Source of the DNA: Deltaproteobacteria bacterium
Lineage (GTDB): Bacteria; Myxococcota_A; Polyangia; GCA-2747355; JADLHG01
Reading direction: 5' to 3'
Assembly: GCA_020848905.1 (NCBI GenBank)
Contig: JADLHG010000042.1
Location: 248,001-312,000, forward strand
DNA length: 64,000 nucleotides
The notes beneath the pieces are model-generated. The model ran no database searches and had not been told where the DNA came from. It worked only from the letters and a program-made list of their open reading frames with translations. The position numbers were made by a program, and so were the translations under genes. The stretch's first letter is position 1. Every line of letters starts with the position of its first letter. Of this stretch, positions 43,714 through 52,689 are shown piece after piece.

Positions 43714-44568
43714 TCAAACGGGTCGTTCGGGTCCGAGGAATCCTACGAGCTGGGCCAGGCGCTGCCGGAGCTCCGTCCGCGGCACGATGAGATCCACCAT
43801 GCCGTGCTCGAGCAGGAACTCCGAGCGCTGGAAGCCCTCGGGCAACTTCTGCCGGATGGTCTGCTCGATCACGCGCGGGCCGGCGAAGCCGATGAGCGCC
43901 TGCGGCTCGGCCACGATCACGTCGCCGAGCATCGCGAAGCTCGCGGCGACGCCACCCGTCGTCGGGTGGTGCAGCACCGAGATGTACGGCAGCCCCGCGT
44001 CCTTCAGCCGGCGAAGCGCCGCGCTGGTCTTGGCCATCTGCATGAGGGAGAGAATCCCCTCCTGCATGCGCGCCCCGCCCGACGCCGAGCAGAGGATCGC
44101 CGGGCAGCGCGTCTCGCGCGCCGCCTCGAGCAGTCGCGTGATGCGTTCCCCCACCACCGAGCCCATCGACCCCGCCATGAACTCGAAGACCAGCACGCCG
44201 ATCCCGACGCGGTGTCCTTCGAGACGCCCGAGCCCCACCAACGCCGCGTCGGCGAAACCCGTCTGCTTGCGCGCCGTCCGAAGCCGTTCACGGTACGGCT
44301 TGGAGTCCTTGAAGCCTAAGGGGTCGAGCGGCTCCACGCCCCCGCCGAGCTCCGTGAAGCTCTCCGGGTCGAGCAAGCTCTCGAGTCGCTCCACGGCGGA
44401 GATCGGGTGGTGGTAGCCGCAACGCGGACAGACGTTCAGGTTCTCCTTGAGCTCGGTCTCGACGAGGATCTCGCCGCACCCGTCGCACTTGGCCCATACC
44501 CCGCTGGGCATCGATTTCTTGTCCTGCAGGGCTGCAGGACCTCGATCGGTGCGCTTCCACCATGCCAT
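43714..44568 (-). CDS. accD: Acetyl-CoA carboxylase carboxyltransferase subunit beta
   Basis: AccD with AccA transfers CO2 from carboxybiotin to acetyl-CoA to make malonyl-CoA. The N-terminal zinc ribbon is intact (Cys 28, 31, 47, 50). The crotonase-fold core contains ASGGARMQEGILSLMQMAKT and GDVIVAEPQALIGFAGPRVIEQ. 284 aa is standard. The partner accA is not in this window. The 56 bp upstream of the ATG show no clear promoter. Confidence 0.97.
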   Translation of the reverse strand: MAWWKRTDRGPAALQDKKSMPSGVWAKCDGCGEILVETELKENLNVCPRCGYHHPISAVERLESLLDPESFTELGGGVEPLDPLGFKDSKPYRERLRTARKQTGFADAALVGLGRLEGHRVGIGVLVFEFMAGSMGSVVGERITRLLEAARETRCPAILCSASGGARMQEGILSLMQMAKTSAALRRLKDAGLPYISVLHHPTTGGVAASFAMLGDVIVAEPQALIGFAGPRVIEQTIRQKLPEGFQRSEFLLEHGMVDLIVPRTELRQRLAQLVGFLGPERPV

Positions 44569-44624
44569 GGCCGGACAATACCCCCCGCTTTCGGCAAGTC
44601 AAGGCGGACTTCGGCGACGGGGGA

Positions 44625-45356
44625 CTACGCCCGGGCGTCGGCGAGCAGCAGCCGGTCGAGGTCGGTGCTCTCGAGCAGCTCGGGAAGGCGACCATCGTCC
44701 ACGAGCGCCTGGTGGAGCGCTCGCGCGGCACGCTGATACTCGTCCAGCGCGAGGTGCCCCTGAACGAGCCGCAGGCGCAGGAAGAGGAACGCCGTCTGCG
44801 CCACGTCGGCCAGGCAGTAGCGGCGAATGCGGTCGAGCTGGCCCCCTCGGTACAGGCTCTCCACCTGACTGCCGTCCACGTCCAGCTTCCCGGGCAGCCC
44901 CACGAGCCGGGCCGCCGCGTGCAGGCTCAGGAACTTGATCGCGCCGTGCTCGGCGAGGAGGTCGCAGAGGTCGATATGGCCTTCGTCGCTATACCGGTAT
45001 CTATACCCCTTATCACGGTAATACCAGGGTAGCGGCACCCCGTGCCGCAACGCACGCAGCATGATGACCGGCAGGTCGAAGCCTCGCCCGTTGAAGGTCA
45101 CCAGATGGGGGCGCTGTTTCTCGACGAAGCCGCCGAAGTCGGCGAGCGCTCCGGCCTCGTCGCGCCCCTCGCCGACCACCCCGAGACGCTTGAAGGAATA
45201 GTCGTGATCGAGCCAGAGCACGCCGATGACCACCGGCACGTGGGCGTAGGGGGGAGGGATCGGCCGGTCGGTACCGGCCGGCAGCTCGGGAACGGCGTAG
45301 ACCTCGTAGTCCGGCACCGTCTCGAGATCGAAGATCAGAAAGCTCCGTTGCCGCAT
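44625..45356 (-). CDS. Predicted 3'-5' exonuclease of the DNA_pol_B_exo2 (PF10108) type
   Basis: 243 aa. The RNase H-fold exonuclease motifs are present: Exo I FDLETVPD (Asp10, Glu12), Exo II region TFNGRGFDLPV, and Exo III RRYCLADVAQT (Tyr and Asp of a DEDDy enzyme). The spacing matches the family of stand-alone PolB-like proofreading exonucleases. Its partner polymerase is not known. It lies 21 bp after the kinase gene and 56 bp before accD. Confidence 0.85.
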   Translation of the reverse strand: MRQRSFLIFDLETVPDYEVYAVPELPAGTDRPIPPPYAHVPVVIGVLWLDHDYSFKRLGVVGEGRDEAGALADFGGFVEKQRPHLVTFNGRGFDLPVIMLRALRHGVPLPWYYRDKGYRYRYSDEGHIDLCDLLAEHGAIKFLSLHAAARLVGLPGKLDVDGSQVESLYRGGQLDRIRRYCLADVAQTAFLFLRLRLVQGHLALDEYQRAARALHQALVDDGRLPELLESTDLDRLLLADARA

Positions 45357-45377
45357 GGTGGCCCTTCGCCCGAGAGG

Positions 45378-47039
45378 TCAGCGTTCCGTGCGTCGCAGCC
45401 GCACCGGTTGGAGAAACGTCACCTCGGGCTTGTTGTGCCTCGGGTACTGCACGCGGCTGGCTACGCCGATCACGCAGCGGCCGAGCTCCGTGCCGCCCTG
45501 CGCGGGGGGCTCGAGGCGGACGGCGCCCACGCTCCCGTTCGCGCGCACGGTCGACAGGACGTTCAGGCGCACCTCGGCCTCACCCGTGGGACCGTGCGCG
45601 TTGAAACAGCGGGTCAGGGCCGGGCCGGAGCGCCGGAAGGCCTGCGCCCCCATCTCCTCGGTGAACGCGCGAACCGGCGGCCGGACAGGCTTGCGCCGAC
45701 CATCGGCTAGGGCGACTGCCGACGCATCGATCGCGCTCGTCGCCGGCGTGCGACCTCCATCGCCCGCCCCCGCTCCGCCGCGCGGCGTGTTGGGCGACAC
45801 GATGATCACGGGTGCCTTAGGGCCCGGGTCGGGGCGCCGACGGTACAGCATGGCGTAGGCCAGGTACGCCACCACGGCGCTGATCACCACGAAGCCGACC
45901 GAGAGCACCGCGATGAGGGCGCTGCCGCGGCTCGCGCGTCGCCCCCGCCCGACCACCTCGACCTCCCCCGACAGGTGCGAACGGAGCACCAGGGGGCGCG
46001 TCTCGCCGGTGGGACGCTGAGCCTTGTTCAGGTCCGGCAGCTTGGGCTTGTTGATCGGGAAGTCGGGGCGGTCGTAGAGCTCCACCACGAAGCTGCGGAG
46101 CTGCGCCTCGAGCTCGGCATCCGTGGAGGGAAAGTTCGTCTCGCGCAGCGCGGCCGCGAACTCCCCCGCGCTCTGGAAGCGTTCCTCGGGGTCACGCCGC
46201 AAGGAGCGCTCCACCGCGGCCACGAGGGACGACGGCGCCTCGGGATGGAAGCGCGCGATCTGCGGGATCTTCGTCTCGCGCACCTGATTCAGGATATCCA
46301 GGTCCGTGCGCCCCCCGAAGAGGTGGCGCCGGCAGAGCGCCTCGAAGAGCAGGATCCCGACGGCAAAGAGGTCGTAGCGGTGGTCGATCCGCCCCCCCTC
46401 CACCGCCTCGGGGGCCATGTAGCGGAACTTCCCCTTCAGGCTCTTTGTCACCTCGGCCTCGGCCTCGTTCACCACCTTGGCGATACCGAAGTCGGTGAGC
46501 TTCACGCGCCCATCGCGGGAGATGAGCACGTTCTGGGGGCTCACGTCGCGGTGGATGATGTTGTGCCGCGTTCCATCGGGCGCCCGCTGGCCGTGAGCGT
46601 ACTCCAGCCCTTCGAGGACCTCGACCGCGACGTACGCGCACAGCGACGCGGGGATGACCAGGCGCCGCTGCGCGCAATAGTGCGCGATGGTGGCCAGGTT
46701 GTAGCCGTGGACGTACTCCATGGCCATGAAGTAGTCGCGGCCCTCGACCCCCAGGTCGAGCACCTGCACGATGTTCGGGTGGTCGAGGAGCACGAGCAGC
46801 TTGGCCTCGCGGACCAGGCCCTCCACGAACTGCGGCTGCTCGAGCAGGTGCGGCAGGATCTTCTTGATGACGACGAACTTGCTGAAGCCGGCGGCGCCGA
46901 CCGATCGCGCGAGAAAGACCTCTCCCATGCCCCCGGTCGCGAGCTTGCTCAGGATCTCGTAGCGACCGTACTGGGAGGTCGCCCCCGTCGTTTCTGCGCT
47001 CGCGCTCGCCGCCACCGTCTGTCCCACGGACGCGCCCAT
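45378..47039 (-). CDS. Membrane Ser/Thr protein kinase with AgmX/PglI-like C-terminal domain
   Basis: 553 aa. A eukaryote-like kinase domain with complete active site: glycine loop ATGGMGEV (34-41), Lys59, catalytic loop HRDVSPQN (163-170), DFG (183-185). One TM (ALIAVLSVGFVVISAVVAYLA) and a Thr/Pro/Gly-rich stalk lead to an exported C-terminal domain (ALTRCFNAHGPTGEAEVRL...GRCVIG...VTFLQPVRL) with two conserved Cys. That domain is the AgmX/PglI/TonB-like type found in gliding-associated myxobacterial proteins. ATG 47039 is chosen because a -10 element lies just upstream; GTG 47099 would add 20 residues. It is divergent from the outer-membrane gene at 47170. Confidence 0.9.
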   Translation of the reverse strand: MGASVGQTVAASASAETTGATSQYGRYEILSKLATGGMGEVFLARSVGAAGFSKFVVIKKILPHLLEQPQFVEGLVREAKLLVLLDHPNIVQVLDLGVEGRDYFMAMEYVHGYNLATIAHYCAQRRLVIPASLCAYVAVEVLEGLEYAHGQRAPDGTRHNIIHRDVSPQNVLISRDGRVKLTDFGIAKVVNEAEAEVTKSLKGKFRYMAPEAVEGGRIDHRYDLFAVGILLFEALCRRHLFGGRTDLDILNQVRETKIPQIARFHPEAPSSLVAAVERSLRRDPEERFQSAGEFAAALRETNFPSTDAELEAQLRSFVVELYDRPDFPINKPKLPDLNKAQRPTGETRPLVLRSHLSGEVEVVGRGRRASRGSALIAVLSVGFVVISAVVAYLAYAMLYRRRPDPGPKAPVIIVSPNTPRGGAGAGDGGRTPATSAIDASAVALADGRRKPVRPPVRAFTEEMGAQAFRRSGPALTRCFNAHGPTGEAEVRLNVLSTVRANGSVGAVRLEPPAQGGTELGRCVIGVASRVQYPRHNKPEVTFLQPVRLRRTER

Positions 47040-47060
47040 CGTGAGGGAGCGTCGAAAATC

Positions 47061-47090
47061 TTGAGGATTATCCGCTGGTAAGTTTACAAT
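47061..47090. promoter_or_regulatory. Overlapping divergent promoter elements between the kinase and the OMP gene
   Basis: On the plus strand TTGAGG (47061-47066) and TACAAT (47085-47090) are separated by 18 bp and point to the gene at 47170. On the minus strand a good -10, GATAAT (47072-47067), points to the kinase ATG at 47039. The two share DNA, so RNA polymerase binding in one direction may block the other (inference). Confidence 0.5.
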
Positions 47091-47169
47091 CGGGGGCACG
47101 TGTTAGCAACATCGGGAGCTGGGCCGGGCATCGAGGCGCCCGACCGCAGCGTCGAACGAACGAGGACCC

Positions 47170-48687
47170 ATGCGCGTTCCCGTCCGCACCTTTGGCCTGT
47201 TCCTGCTCCTTTGGCCGCTCGCCCTGGGCTCTCGGCCGAGCCGAGCCGAGGTGCCGTCTGGAGGAAACCTGACCGGTCTGCGTGGGCTTCTGCGCACCTC
47301 GGCGGCCAGCGGTCAGCCGAAGGGTTTCTTCGGCGTGGGGGCCGAGCTGCAGTATTTCCGCAGCGGGAACTTCCTGGCCCAGGGGCAGACCCACGCGCGA
47401 TTGGCGAACACCTACAGCGTGAGCTTCGCCCCCTTCAGCTTCCTCGAGGCCGCCTTCCTCGTCCACGTGATTTCGGATAGCAGCTCGCTCGGCTCCACCG
47501 ACGAGCTGCAGGTAGCCGTCGGAGATCCGGAGCTCGCGATCAAGGGGGGCTACGCGATTGGCGGAGGCTTCGCGCTGGGCGGGCTGTTCGACCTGCGCTT
47601 TCCCTCCGGCGCGGGCTTCTTCAAGCCCGCCGGGGCGGCGACCAACCTGCTCGTCGCCGCGCTCGGGAGCTGGACGCTGAGCCCCAGGGTCCCGCTCGGC
47701 GTGCACCTCAACGTTGGTTTCCAGCTGGACGGGTCGAAGAACCTCTTCGACAACGCGCAGCAGCTCACGCCGGCGCAGCGCTTCGCCGGGCAGCTCAGCT
47801 CCTTTCATCGCGTGGTGACCCGCTTCGGCGTGGAGTACAACAGCCCCTTCCTGGGACCCTTCGTGGAGCTCTCCCTTGAGCCCTTCGTCGGCGGCGGGGC
47901 GCCGGGCTTCGGGCAGAGCCCCGGAGTCCTTTCGCTGGGCGCGAAAGTCTGGCCGGCGCGTACGCGGGGACTCGAGTTCCTCGCCGCGGTGGACATCGGA
48001 CTGACCGGCGTCGGGTCCGGCGCGCCGCCGACCCTCGAACCGGGAAAGTACGCCTTCGTGATCCCGCGCTGGAACCTGCTCTTCCGCCTGAGCTACCGCT
48101 TCGATCCGTTCGCCAAGCCCGAGGTGCGGATCGTCAAGCAGCGCGACCCCGACGACGGAGGGACCCGCACCGCGGCGCTCGCCCCGGGGGTGGCGCTCGG
48201 GCGGGTGCTGGACGCGCGCACCGGGCAGCCGATCGCCCACGGACGGGTCGAGCTCGAGGGGACGAAGGCCTCGGGACTGGCCGTGGACGCCGCGGACGGG
48301 AGCTTCCGCACCTACCCGCTCTCCCCGGGGCCGCACGCGGTCGTGGCCACGGCGGAGGGCTACGAGCGGGCGCGCGCGGAGGTTCAGATCCGATCCGGCG
48401 GCGAGGCGCAGGTGGAGCTCAAGCTCTCACCGCGCGACCGGGTCACTCCGGGCACCCTGCGCGGCACGCTCAAGGCCGTGGGGGGCAAGGACCTGCCCGA
48501 CGCGACGATCCTGATTCCGGAGCTGGATCGCACGATCCCCGTGGACCGGGACGGGAACTTCACCGTCTCGCTCAAGCCCGGGGAGTACCGGCTCGTGGTC
48601 TCGGCGAAGGGCTATCGCGCCCAGCGCAAGACGATCCGCGTCTCCGAGGGGAGCACGGTGATCCTCAACGTCGAGCTGTATCGTTAG
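47170..48687 (+). CDS. Outer-membrane beta-barrel protein with C-terminal PEGA / carboxypeptidase-regulatory-like domains
   Basis: 505 aa. The signal peptide (TFGLFLLLWPLALGSRPSRA) is followed by about 300 residues of barrel-like amphipathic strands with FGVGAELQYF and FRLSYRF. Two Ig-like repeats follow (GRVLDARTGQPIAHGRVELEG...; GTLRGTLKAVGGKDLPDATI...) of the carboxypeptidase-regulatory or PEGA type, ending VILNVELYR. The barrel is predicted in the outer membrane with the repeats in the periplasm. The divergent kinase shares its promoter region, so the kinase may sense or regulate this protein. Confidence 0.78.
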   Translation: MRVPVRTFGLFLLLWPLALGSRPSRAEVPSGGNLTGLRGLLRTSAASGQPKGFFGVGAELQYFRSGNFLAQGQTHARLANTYSVSFAPFSFLEAAFLVHVISDSSSLGSTDELQVAVGDPELAIKGGYAIGGGFALGGLFDLRFPSGAGFFKPAGAATNLLVAALGSWTLSPRVPLGVHLNVGFQLDGSKNLFDNAQQLTPAQRFAGQLSSFHRVVTRFGVEYNSPFLGPFVELSLEPFVGGGAPGFGQSPGVLSLGAKVWPARTRGLEFLAAVDIGLTGVGSGAPPTLEPGKYAFVIPRWNLLFRLSYRFDPFAKPEVRIVKQRDPDDGGTRTAALAPGVALGRVLDARTGQPIAHGRVELEGTKASGLAVDAADGSFRTYPLSPGPHAVVATAEGYERARAEVQIRSGGEAQVELKLSPRDRVTPGTLRGTLKAVGGKDLPDATILIPELDRTIPVDRDGNFTVSLKPGEYRLVVSAKGYRAQRKTIRVSEGSTVILNVELYR

Positions 48688-48720
48688 TCAGGGCCCGGCG
48701 GCGAGGCGACGCGGCGGCGG

Positions 48721-49167
48721 TCAATCCGAGAGTTGCAGGTAGCGCTCCACCTCGAACACCATCTCCTTCGGCGCGGGCGTAGGATCGCTGTGCATCGGCG
48801 AGTCCATCTCCCGGTACTTGCCGACCAGCTCCAGCTTGGTCCCCTCGGAGAGCTGCAGCTGCTCGTTGATCACCACCAGCACCGACCCCGACCCGTCGGC
48901 GAGACGGAAGACGACCTTGGGGGGCACGAGCCGCATCCCCACCACGGTGGCCACGCTTCCCCGCACGCGGGCCAGCCCCGTCGCTCCGGGCCGCAGGGCC
49001 GCGATCTTCAGCTCCTCGGGCGCGTCGGGGGCGCGCTCCGGCGGGGGAGCGGCCACGGGCGTGGCGGCGCGGGGCGGGGACGGCGTGGGCGCGGGCCCCT
49101 CGCCCGTGCGCGCGCACGCGGTCGAGAGAAGTGCGACGAGGATTGCTGGGCTCACCGACCTGCGCAT
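48721..49167 (-). CDS. Secreted lipoprotein with OB-fold-like domain
   Basis: 148 aa. The N-terminus ILVALLSTACARTGEG looks like a lipoprotein signal (Cys at LSTAC, a slightly atypical lipobox). A 35-residue Pro/Ala linker is followed by a compact beta domain (LARVRGSVATVVG..VVFRLADGSGSVLVVI...GTKLELVGKYREM). That domain resembles an OB fold of the tRNA_anti/nucleic-acid-binding type or the CcmE/YgiW barrels. I cannot assign a function. It converges with the OMP gene (33 bp apart). Confidence 0.62.
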   Translation of the reverse strand: MRRSVSPAILVALLSTACARTGEGPAPTPSPPRAATPVAAPPPERAPDAPEELKIAALRPGATGLARVRGSVATVVGMRLVPPKVVFRLADGSGSVLVVINEQLQLSEGTKLELVGKYREMDSPMHSDPTPAPKEMVFEVERYLQLSD

Positions 49168-49226
49168 CGTTGTCACCTCGAAAGCAGAGCTCTGCGAGCA
49201 TACGGGCTGCGCCCCGCGCGAAGCAA

Positions 49227-50438
49227 TCACGGCCTGGGCCCCCCCGGGTCCTCGCATCGCACGCCGCCGATCCAGACGGCGAGCGCCTCGCCGCCCTCTC
49301 CCCAGTGCACGAGATCGGCCCAGCTCCCGACAGAGGGCGTGGCGGAGGTCTCCGCGCCGACGAGACGCGCGGGCACGCTCACCGCCGCCTCGAGCGCGGC
49401 CGCGTCCCCGCCGCCGGTCCACGCGGCGTAGCGGGAGAGCCCCAGGGCCAGCGGCGACGCAGCTCCGGCCAAGGTACCGTCGGCCAGCCGTGCGACGCCC
49501 CGACCCACGCTCACCGCGCGCTCCCCGAGGCGGAATCCACCGGGCGGCGCCCGCCAGGCCGCGAGGCAATCGCTCACGAGGCACACGCCCCGCGCCCCCT
49601 TCAGGCGGTGGACGAGCGTCACCGTCGCCGGGTGCAGGTGCTCCCCGTCGGCGATCACCTCGCACACCACGCGCTCGTCGAGGAGCGCCGCGCCCGCGAG
49701 TCCCGGCTCCCGGTGGTGCAGCGCGGGCATGGCGTTGAAGACGTGCGTGGCCACCGAGCAGCCCGCGCCGATGGCCTGAAGCGCCTCGGCGTAGCTCGCC
49801 GTCGAGTGCCCCATCGCGACGGTCACCCCCGCGCTACGCAGCTCGGCTACCAGCTCGAGCGCCCCGGGGAGCTCGGGGGCCAGGGTCACGAGCTTCAGCG
49901 TCCCCTCGGCGGCAGCAAGGAACTCGCGCAGCAGCGCGCGATCGGGCAGACGCAGGTGCTCCTCGGGCTGCGCCCCCGCCTTCGCCGGGTTGAGAAACGG
50001 CCCCTCGAGATGCGCGCCGAGCACACGCGCCCCCAGCGGCCCGCGCTCCGCCGCAGCGCGGATCGCCGCAAGCGCCCGCAGCGTGACCTCCGGCGCGCTG
50101 GTCAACACCGTCGGGCAGAGGCCCGTCGTCCCCGCCGCGGCGTGCGCCACGCAGAGGGTCTGCAAGGACTCCAGGGTGCCGTCGCTCGCGTCGGCCCCGG
50201 CGGCGCCGTGCACGTGGAGGTCCACGAGCCCCGCCGTGATCACGCCCCGCGCGCACGACTCGGTGCGGGCCGCCCTCCCCGCCGGCGCGCCCTCCGCCGC
50301 TCCGAAGTAACTCACACGTCCCTGCCGCACGAGGACCACGCCTCGCGGCAGGCGCCCCCCCGGGACGACCAAGGTCCCCTCGAGGCGAAGGTCAACGTCG
50401 AAGGCGCCCGAAGCGCCCTTCTCTGCTCCGTGGATCAC
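49227..50438 (-). CDS. nagA: N-acetylglucosamine-6-phosphate deacetylase
   Basis: NagA deacetylates GlcNAc-6-P during amino-sugar catabolism and cell-wall recycling. The metal-binding amidohydrolase motif HVHG is near the N-terminus (AGLVDLHVHGAAG). Other family segments are GTTGLCPTVLTS, LGAHLEGPFLNP, GHSTASYAEA and THVFNAMPALHHREPG. The late catalytic Asp is in VCLVSDCLA. 403 aa is slightly longer than the usual 380. The GTG at 50438 lies 1 nt after the end of the DUF374 gene. Upstream in-frame codons belong to the DUF374 reading region. Confidence 0.9.
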   Translation of the reverse strand: MIHGAEKGASGAFDVDLRLEGTLVVPGGRLPRGVVLVRQGRVSYFGAAEGAPAGRAARTESCARGVITAGLVDLHVHGAAGADASDGTLESLQTLCVAHAAAGTTGLCPTVLTSAPEVTLRALAAIRAAAERGPLGARVLGAHLEGPFLNPAKAGAQPEEHLRLPDRALLREFLAAAEGTLKLVTLAPELPGALELVAELRSAGVTVAMGHSTASYAEALQAIGAGCSVATHVFNAMPALHHREPGLAGAALLDERVVCEVIADGEHLHPATVTLVHRLKGARGVCLVSDCLAAWRAPPGGFRLGERAVSVGRGVARLADGTLAGAASPLALGLSRYAAWTGGGDAAALEAAVSVPARLVGAETSATPSVGSWADLVHWGEGGEALAVWIGGVRCEDPGGPRP

Positions 50439-50439
50439 G

Positions 50440-51036
50440 TCACACCCTCGTCTCGCGCCGCGTGCGCTCCCAGAGCGCGGCGAGCGCGCCCGCCGCCTCG
50501 CACTCCGCCGCCGGCGCTCCCCACGCGACGACCACCGTCGCGAACGGGCGCGGGATGCACAGCCGGTCCCAGGATCGCAGCTGCCACGCCCGGCTGGCCC
50601 TCGCCGCGACGGGGACCAGGGGCACCCCCGCCGCGCGCGCAAGTCGCGTGGCGGATGAGCCGTCTCGATGCCGGGGCCCGCGCGGCCCATCCAGGGCCAG
50701 CGCCACGGCCTGCCCCGCCCGAAGGCGGCGCCGGAGCCCCAGCGCGGACCTCCACGCCCCGCGCGAGGTGCTGCCGCGGACAGCGTCGCACCCGAGATGG
50801 CGCGCGAGCAATCCGCCGAGCTCCCCGTCGGGGCTGCGACTGACCAGCACGGCAGCGCGCGTGGGAGGGGAAGCCGCCGCGAGGCAGAGCAGGTCTCCGT
50901 GCCAGAAGGCGTAGACCGCGGGTCCCTCGGGCACCTGGCCGACGACGCGCACCCGCCAGGTCAGGCGAAAGAGCCCGAACGCGAGGAGCAGCAGCTCCCC
51001 GACCACTCGGCGGGCCAGCGCGCGCAGCCACGACAC
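50440..51036 (-). CDS. DUF374 (lysophospholipid/lipid A acyltransferase-like) protein
   Basis: 198 aa, GTG start. An N-terminal amphipathic segment (RRVVGELLLLAFGLFRLTWRV) is followed by AFWHGDLLCL and VSRSPDGELGG. The core RGSTSRGAWRSALGLRRRLRAG...LALDGPRGPRH matches the DUF374 family. These are acyltransferase-fold proteins in which the WHG..L and RGSSSRGG motifs stand in for the HX4D region. A role in lipid A or phospholipid acylation is likely but not proven. It is adjacent to the helical-repeat lipoprotein (6 bp). Confidence 0.75.
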   Translation of the reverse strand: MSWLRALARRVVGELLLLAFGLFRLTWRVRVVGQVPEGPAVYAFWHGDLLCLAAASPPTRAAVLVSRSPDGELGGLLARHLGCDAVRGSTSRGAWRSALGLRRRLRAGQAVALALDGPRGPRHRDGSSATRLARAAGVPLVPVAARASRAWQLRSWDRLCIPRPFATVVVAWGAPAAECEAAGALAALWERTRRETRV

Positions 51037-51042
51037 GGACCG

Positions 51043-51993
51043 TCACTCCCCTCGATGGGCGGGGCGGCCCCGCTCGGGACGCTTCAGCACCAGCGCCAGC
51101 GTCGCCGCTTCTTGCCCCGCGAGCCGCCGCCAGGGCCCCGCTCCCGCGCCGGAGCCCACCTCGGCCGCGCTGCGATAGAGCGCGAAGGCCTTGTGCAGGT
51201 AGGTCGCGCTCTCCGCCCTCAGGCGTCGCGTGAGACTGCGCGCCACCGAGGGAAGCATCTCGGGAGGACGCTCGAAGGCCAACGCCTCGGCGAGATGGTG
51301 GTACATGGCCGCCATCCGGAAGAGCGCAGCGCCACGGGCGGCGGCGCCCCCCTGCTGCACCACCTCCTGATAGGCCTTCACCGCCGCGGCGAGGGCCCGT
51401 CGCTTGCCGCGCAGCACCTGATCGATCGTCTCCAGCGACGGCGCCACCACCACGCGATGAAACGCGGAGAGCAGCTTCTCGGCCCGTCGAAAGGCGGCCA
51501 CCACCGCGAAGGACTCGTTCTTGAGCGCCACCGCGCCGGGGGCAGGTCCTCGCACGTCGGCCAGCGGCGCCGCGGTGAGGATCCGCGCCCGCCAGTCGTC
51601 CGCCTCGGCCGCGAGCCCCGTCGCCGGCCCCGCGAAGAACTTCGCGCGCTCGACGAACGAGAGCGCCTCCCGTCGGTCGCCTCGCACGTCGGCGATCTCG
51701 GTCAGCCGCAGCGCGGCGCGGGCCCGCGTGGCGGCGGCCAGGTCGCCACGCCCGAGGAGCGCCCTCAGGCCGCGTTCCACGCCGTCCAGATCCCCGAGCA
51801 CCCACTGCGCGTGATAGAGCGCGAAGAGCAGCCGCCCGTCCTCGGGCTCCACCTCGACGGGCTCGGGAGGGGCCCGCAACCCCTCGGCCGAAGGAGCTTT
51901 CCGCGCCGGCTCGACCGATTCCCTGCGCGCGCAGCCGTGGCCGGCCACCAGGGCTCCCACGACGCAGGCTGCCTGCAGGAACGGGCTACGCAC
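51043..51993 (-). CDS. Helical-repeat (TPR-like) lipoprotein
   Basis: 316 aa, GTG start. The lipobox region ends VAGHGC near residue 21. The mature part is helical with TPR-like pairs: LFALYHAQWVLGDLDGVERG, TRARAALRLTEIADVRGDR and GAALFRMAAMYHHLAEALAF. It is directly downstream (3 bp) of the response regulator, in the same operon as the two-component pair. A role in envelope signalling or assembly is inferred from context only. Confidence 0.62.
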   Translation of the reverse strand: MRSPFLQAACVVGALVAGHGCARRESVEPARKAPSAEGLRAPPEPVEVEPEDGRLLFALYHAQWVLGDLDGVERGLRALLGRGDLAAATRARAALRLTEIADVRGDRREALSFVERAKFFAGPATGLAAEADDWRARILTAAPLADVRGPAPGAVALKNESFAVVAAFRRAEKLLSAFHRVVVAPSLETIDQVLRGKRRALAAAVKAYQEVVQQGGAAARGAALFRMAAMYHHLAEALAFERPPEMLPSVARSLTRRLRAESATYLHKAFALYRSAAEVGSGAGAGPWRRLAGQEAATLALVLKRPERGRPAHRGE

Positions 51994-51996
51994 GGC

Positions 51997-52689
51997 TCAG
52001 ATCGCCAACTTGTAGCCCACCCCGTGCACCGTCACGAGGTAGCGCGGGTTGTTGGGGTCGTCCTCGATCTCCTTGCGGATCTTCACCACGTGGTTGTCCA
52101 CGGTGCGCGTGTTGAGCTCCCGGGAGTAGCCCCAGGCCTCCTGGAGCAGCTGTTCGCGACTGAGCACCTCTCCCCGGTGCTGGGCGAAGACCTGCAGGAT
52201 GAGGTACCCCCGGTCGCTCAGCGACAGCGGGGTCGTCCCCTTCCGCCCCTCGTGCCGCCGGAAGTTCACGACCACCTCGCCAAAGCGGATCTCCTCGATC
52301 CCCCCTTCCATCGGCCGTCCGCGTCCGCTGCGGCGGAGCACCACGCCGATCCGCGCGAGCAGCTCCATCAGACTGAAGGGCTTGGTCACGTAGTCGTCGG
52401 CGCCGAGCTCGAGCCCACGCACCCGGTCCAGCTCCGCTCCCCGCGCGGTCAGCATGATCACCGGGACGTCCGCCTGGGGCGACCCCTTGAGCTGGCGGCA
52501 GACCTCGAAGCCCTCCATGTCGGGGAGCATCAGATCCAGGATCACGAGGTCGGGCGGAGACGAAGCGCAGAGCGCGAGCCCCTCCCCCCCCCGTGCCGCG
52601 GCGTTCACCTGGTAGCCCTTGGCGCGCAGCGTCTCGACCAGGCCGACCCGGATGGAGCTGTCGTCCTCAATGACCAGAATCGTGGACAA
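51997..52689 (-). CDS. OmpR/PhoB-family response regulator
   Basis: 230 aa. The receiver domain has acidic residues at 8-10 (EDD), the phosphoacceptor Asp52 (VILDLMLPD) and the Lys in YVTKPFSL. A winged-helix DNA-binding domain follows (VNFRRHEGRK...LSREQLLQEAWGY...VDNHVVKIRKEIEDDP...VHGVGYKL). A TTG start at 52689 is decided by a perfect AGGAGGTG ribosome-binding site. It overlaps the end of the histidine kinase gene by 23 bp, so the two are translated together as a cognate pair. Confidence 0.93.
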   Translation of the reverse strand: MSTILVIEDDSSIRVGLVETLRAKGYQVNAAARGGEGLALCASSPPDLVILDLMLPDMEGFEVCRQLKGSPQADVPVIMLTARGAELDRVRGLELGADDYVTKPFSLMELLARIGVVLRRSGRGRPMEGGIEEIRFGEVVVNFRRHEGRKGTTPLSLSDRGYLILQVFAQHRGEVLSREQLLQEAWGYSRELNTRTVDNHVVKIRKEIEDDPNNPRYLVTVHGVGYKLAI

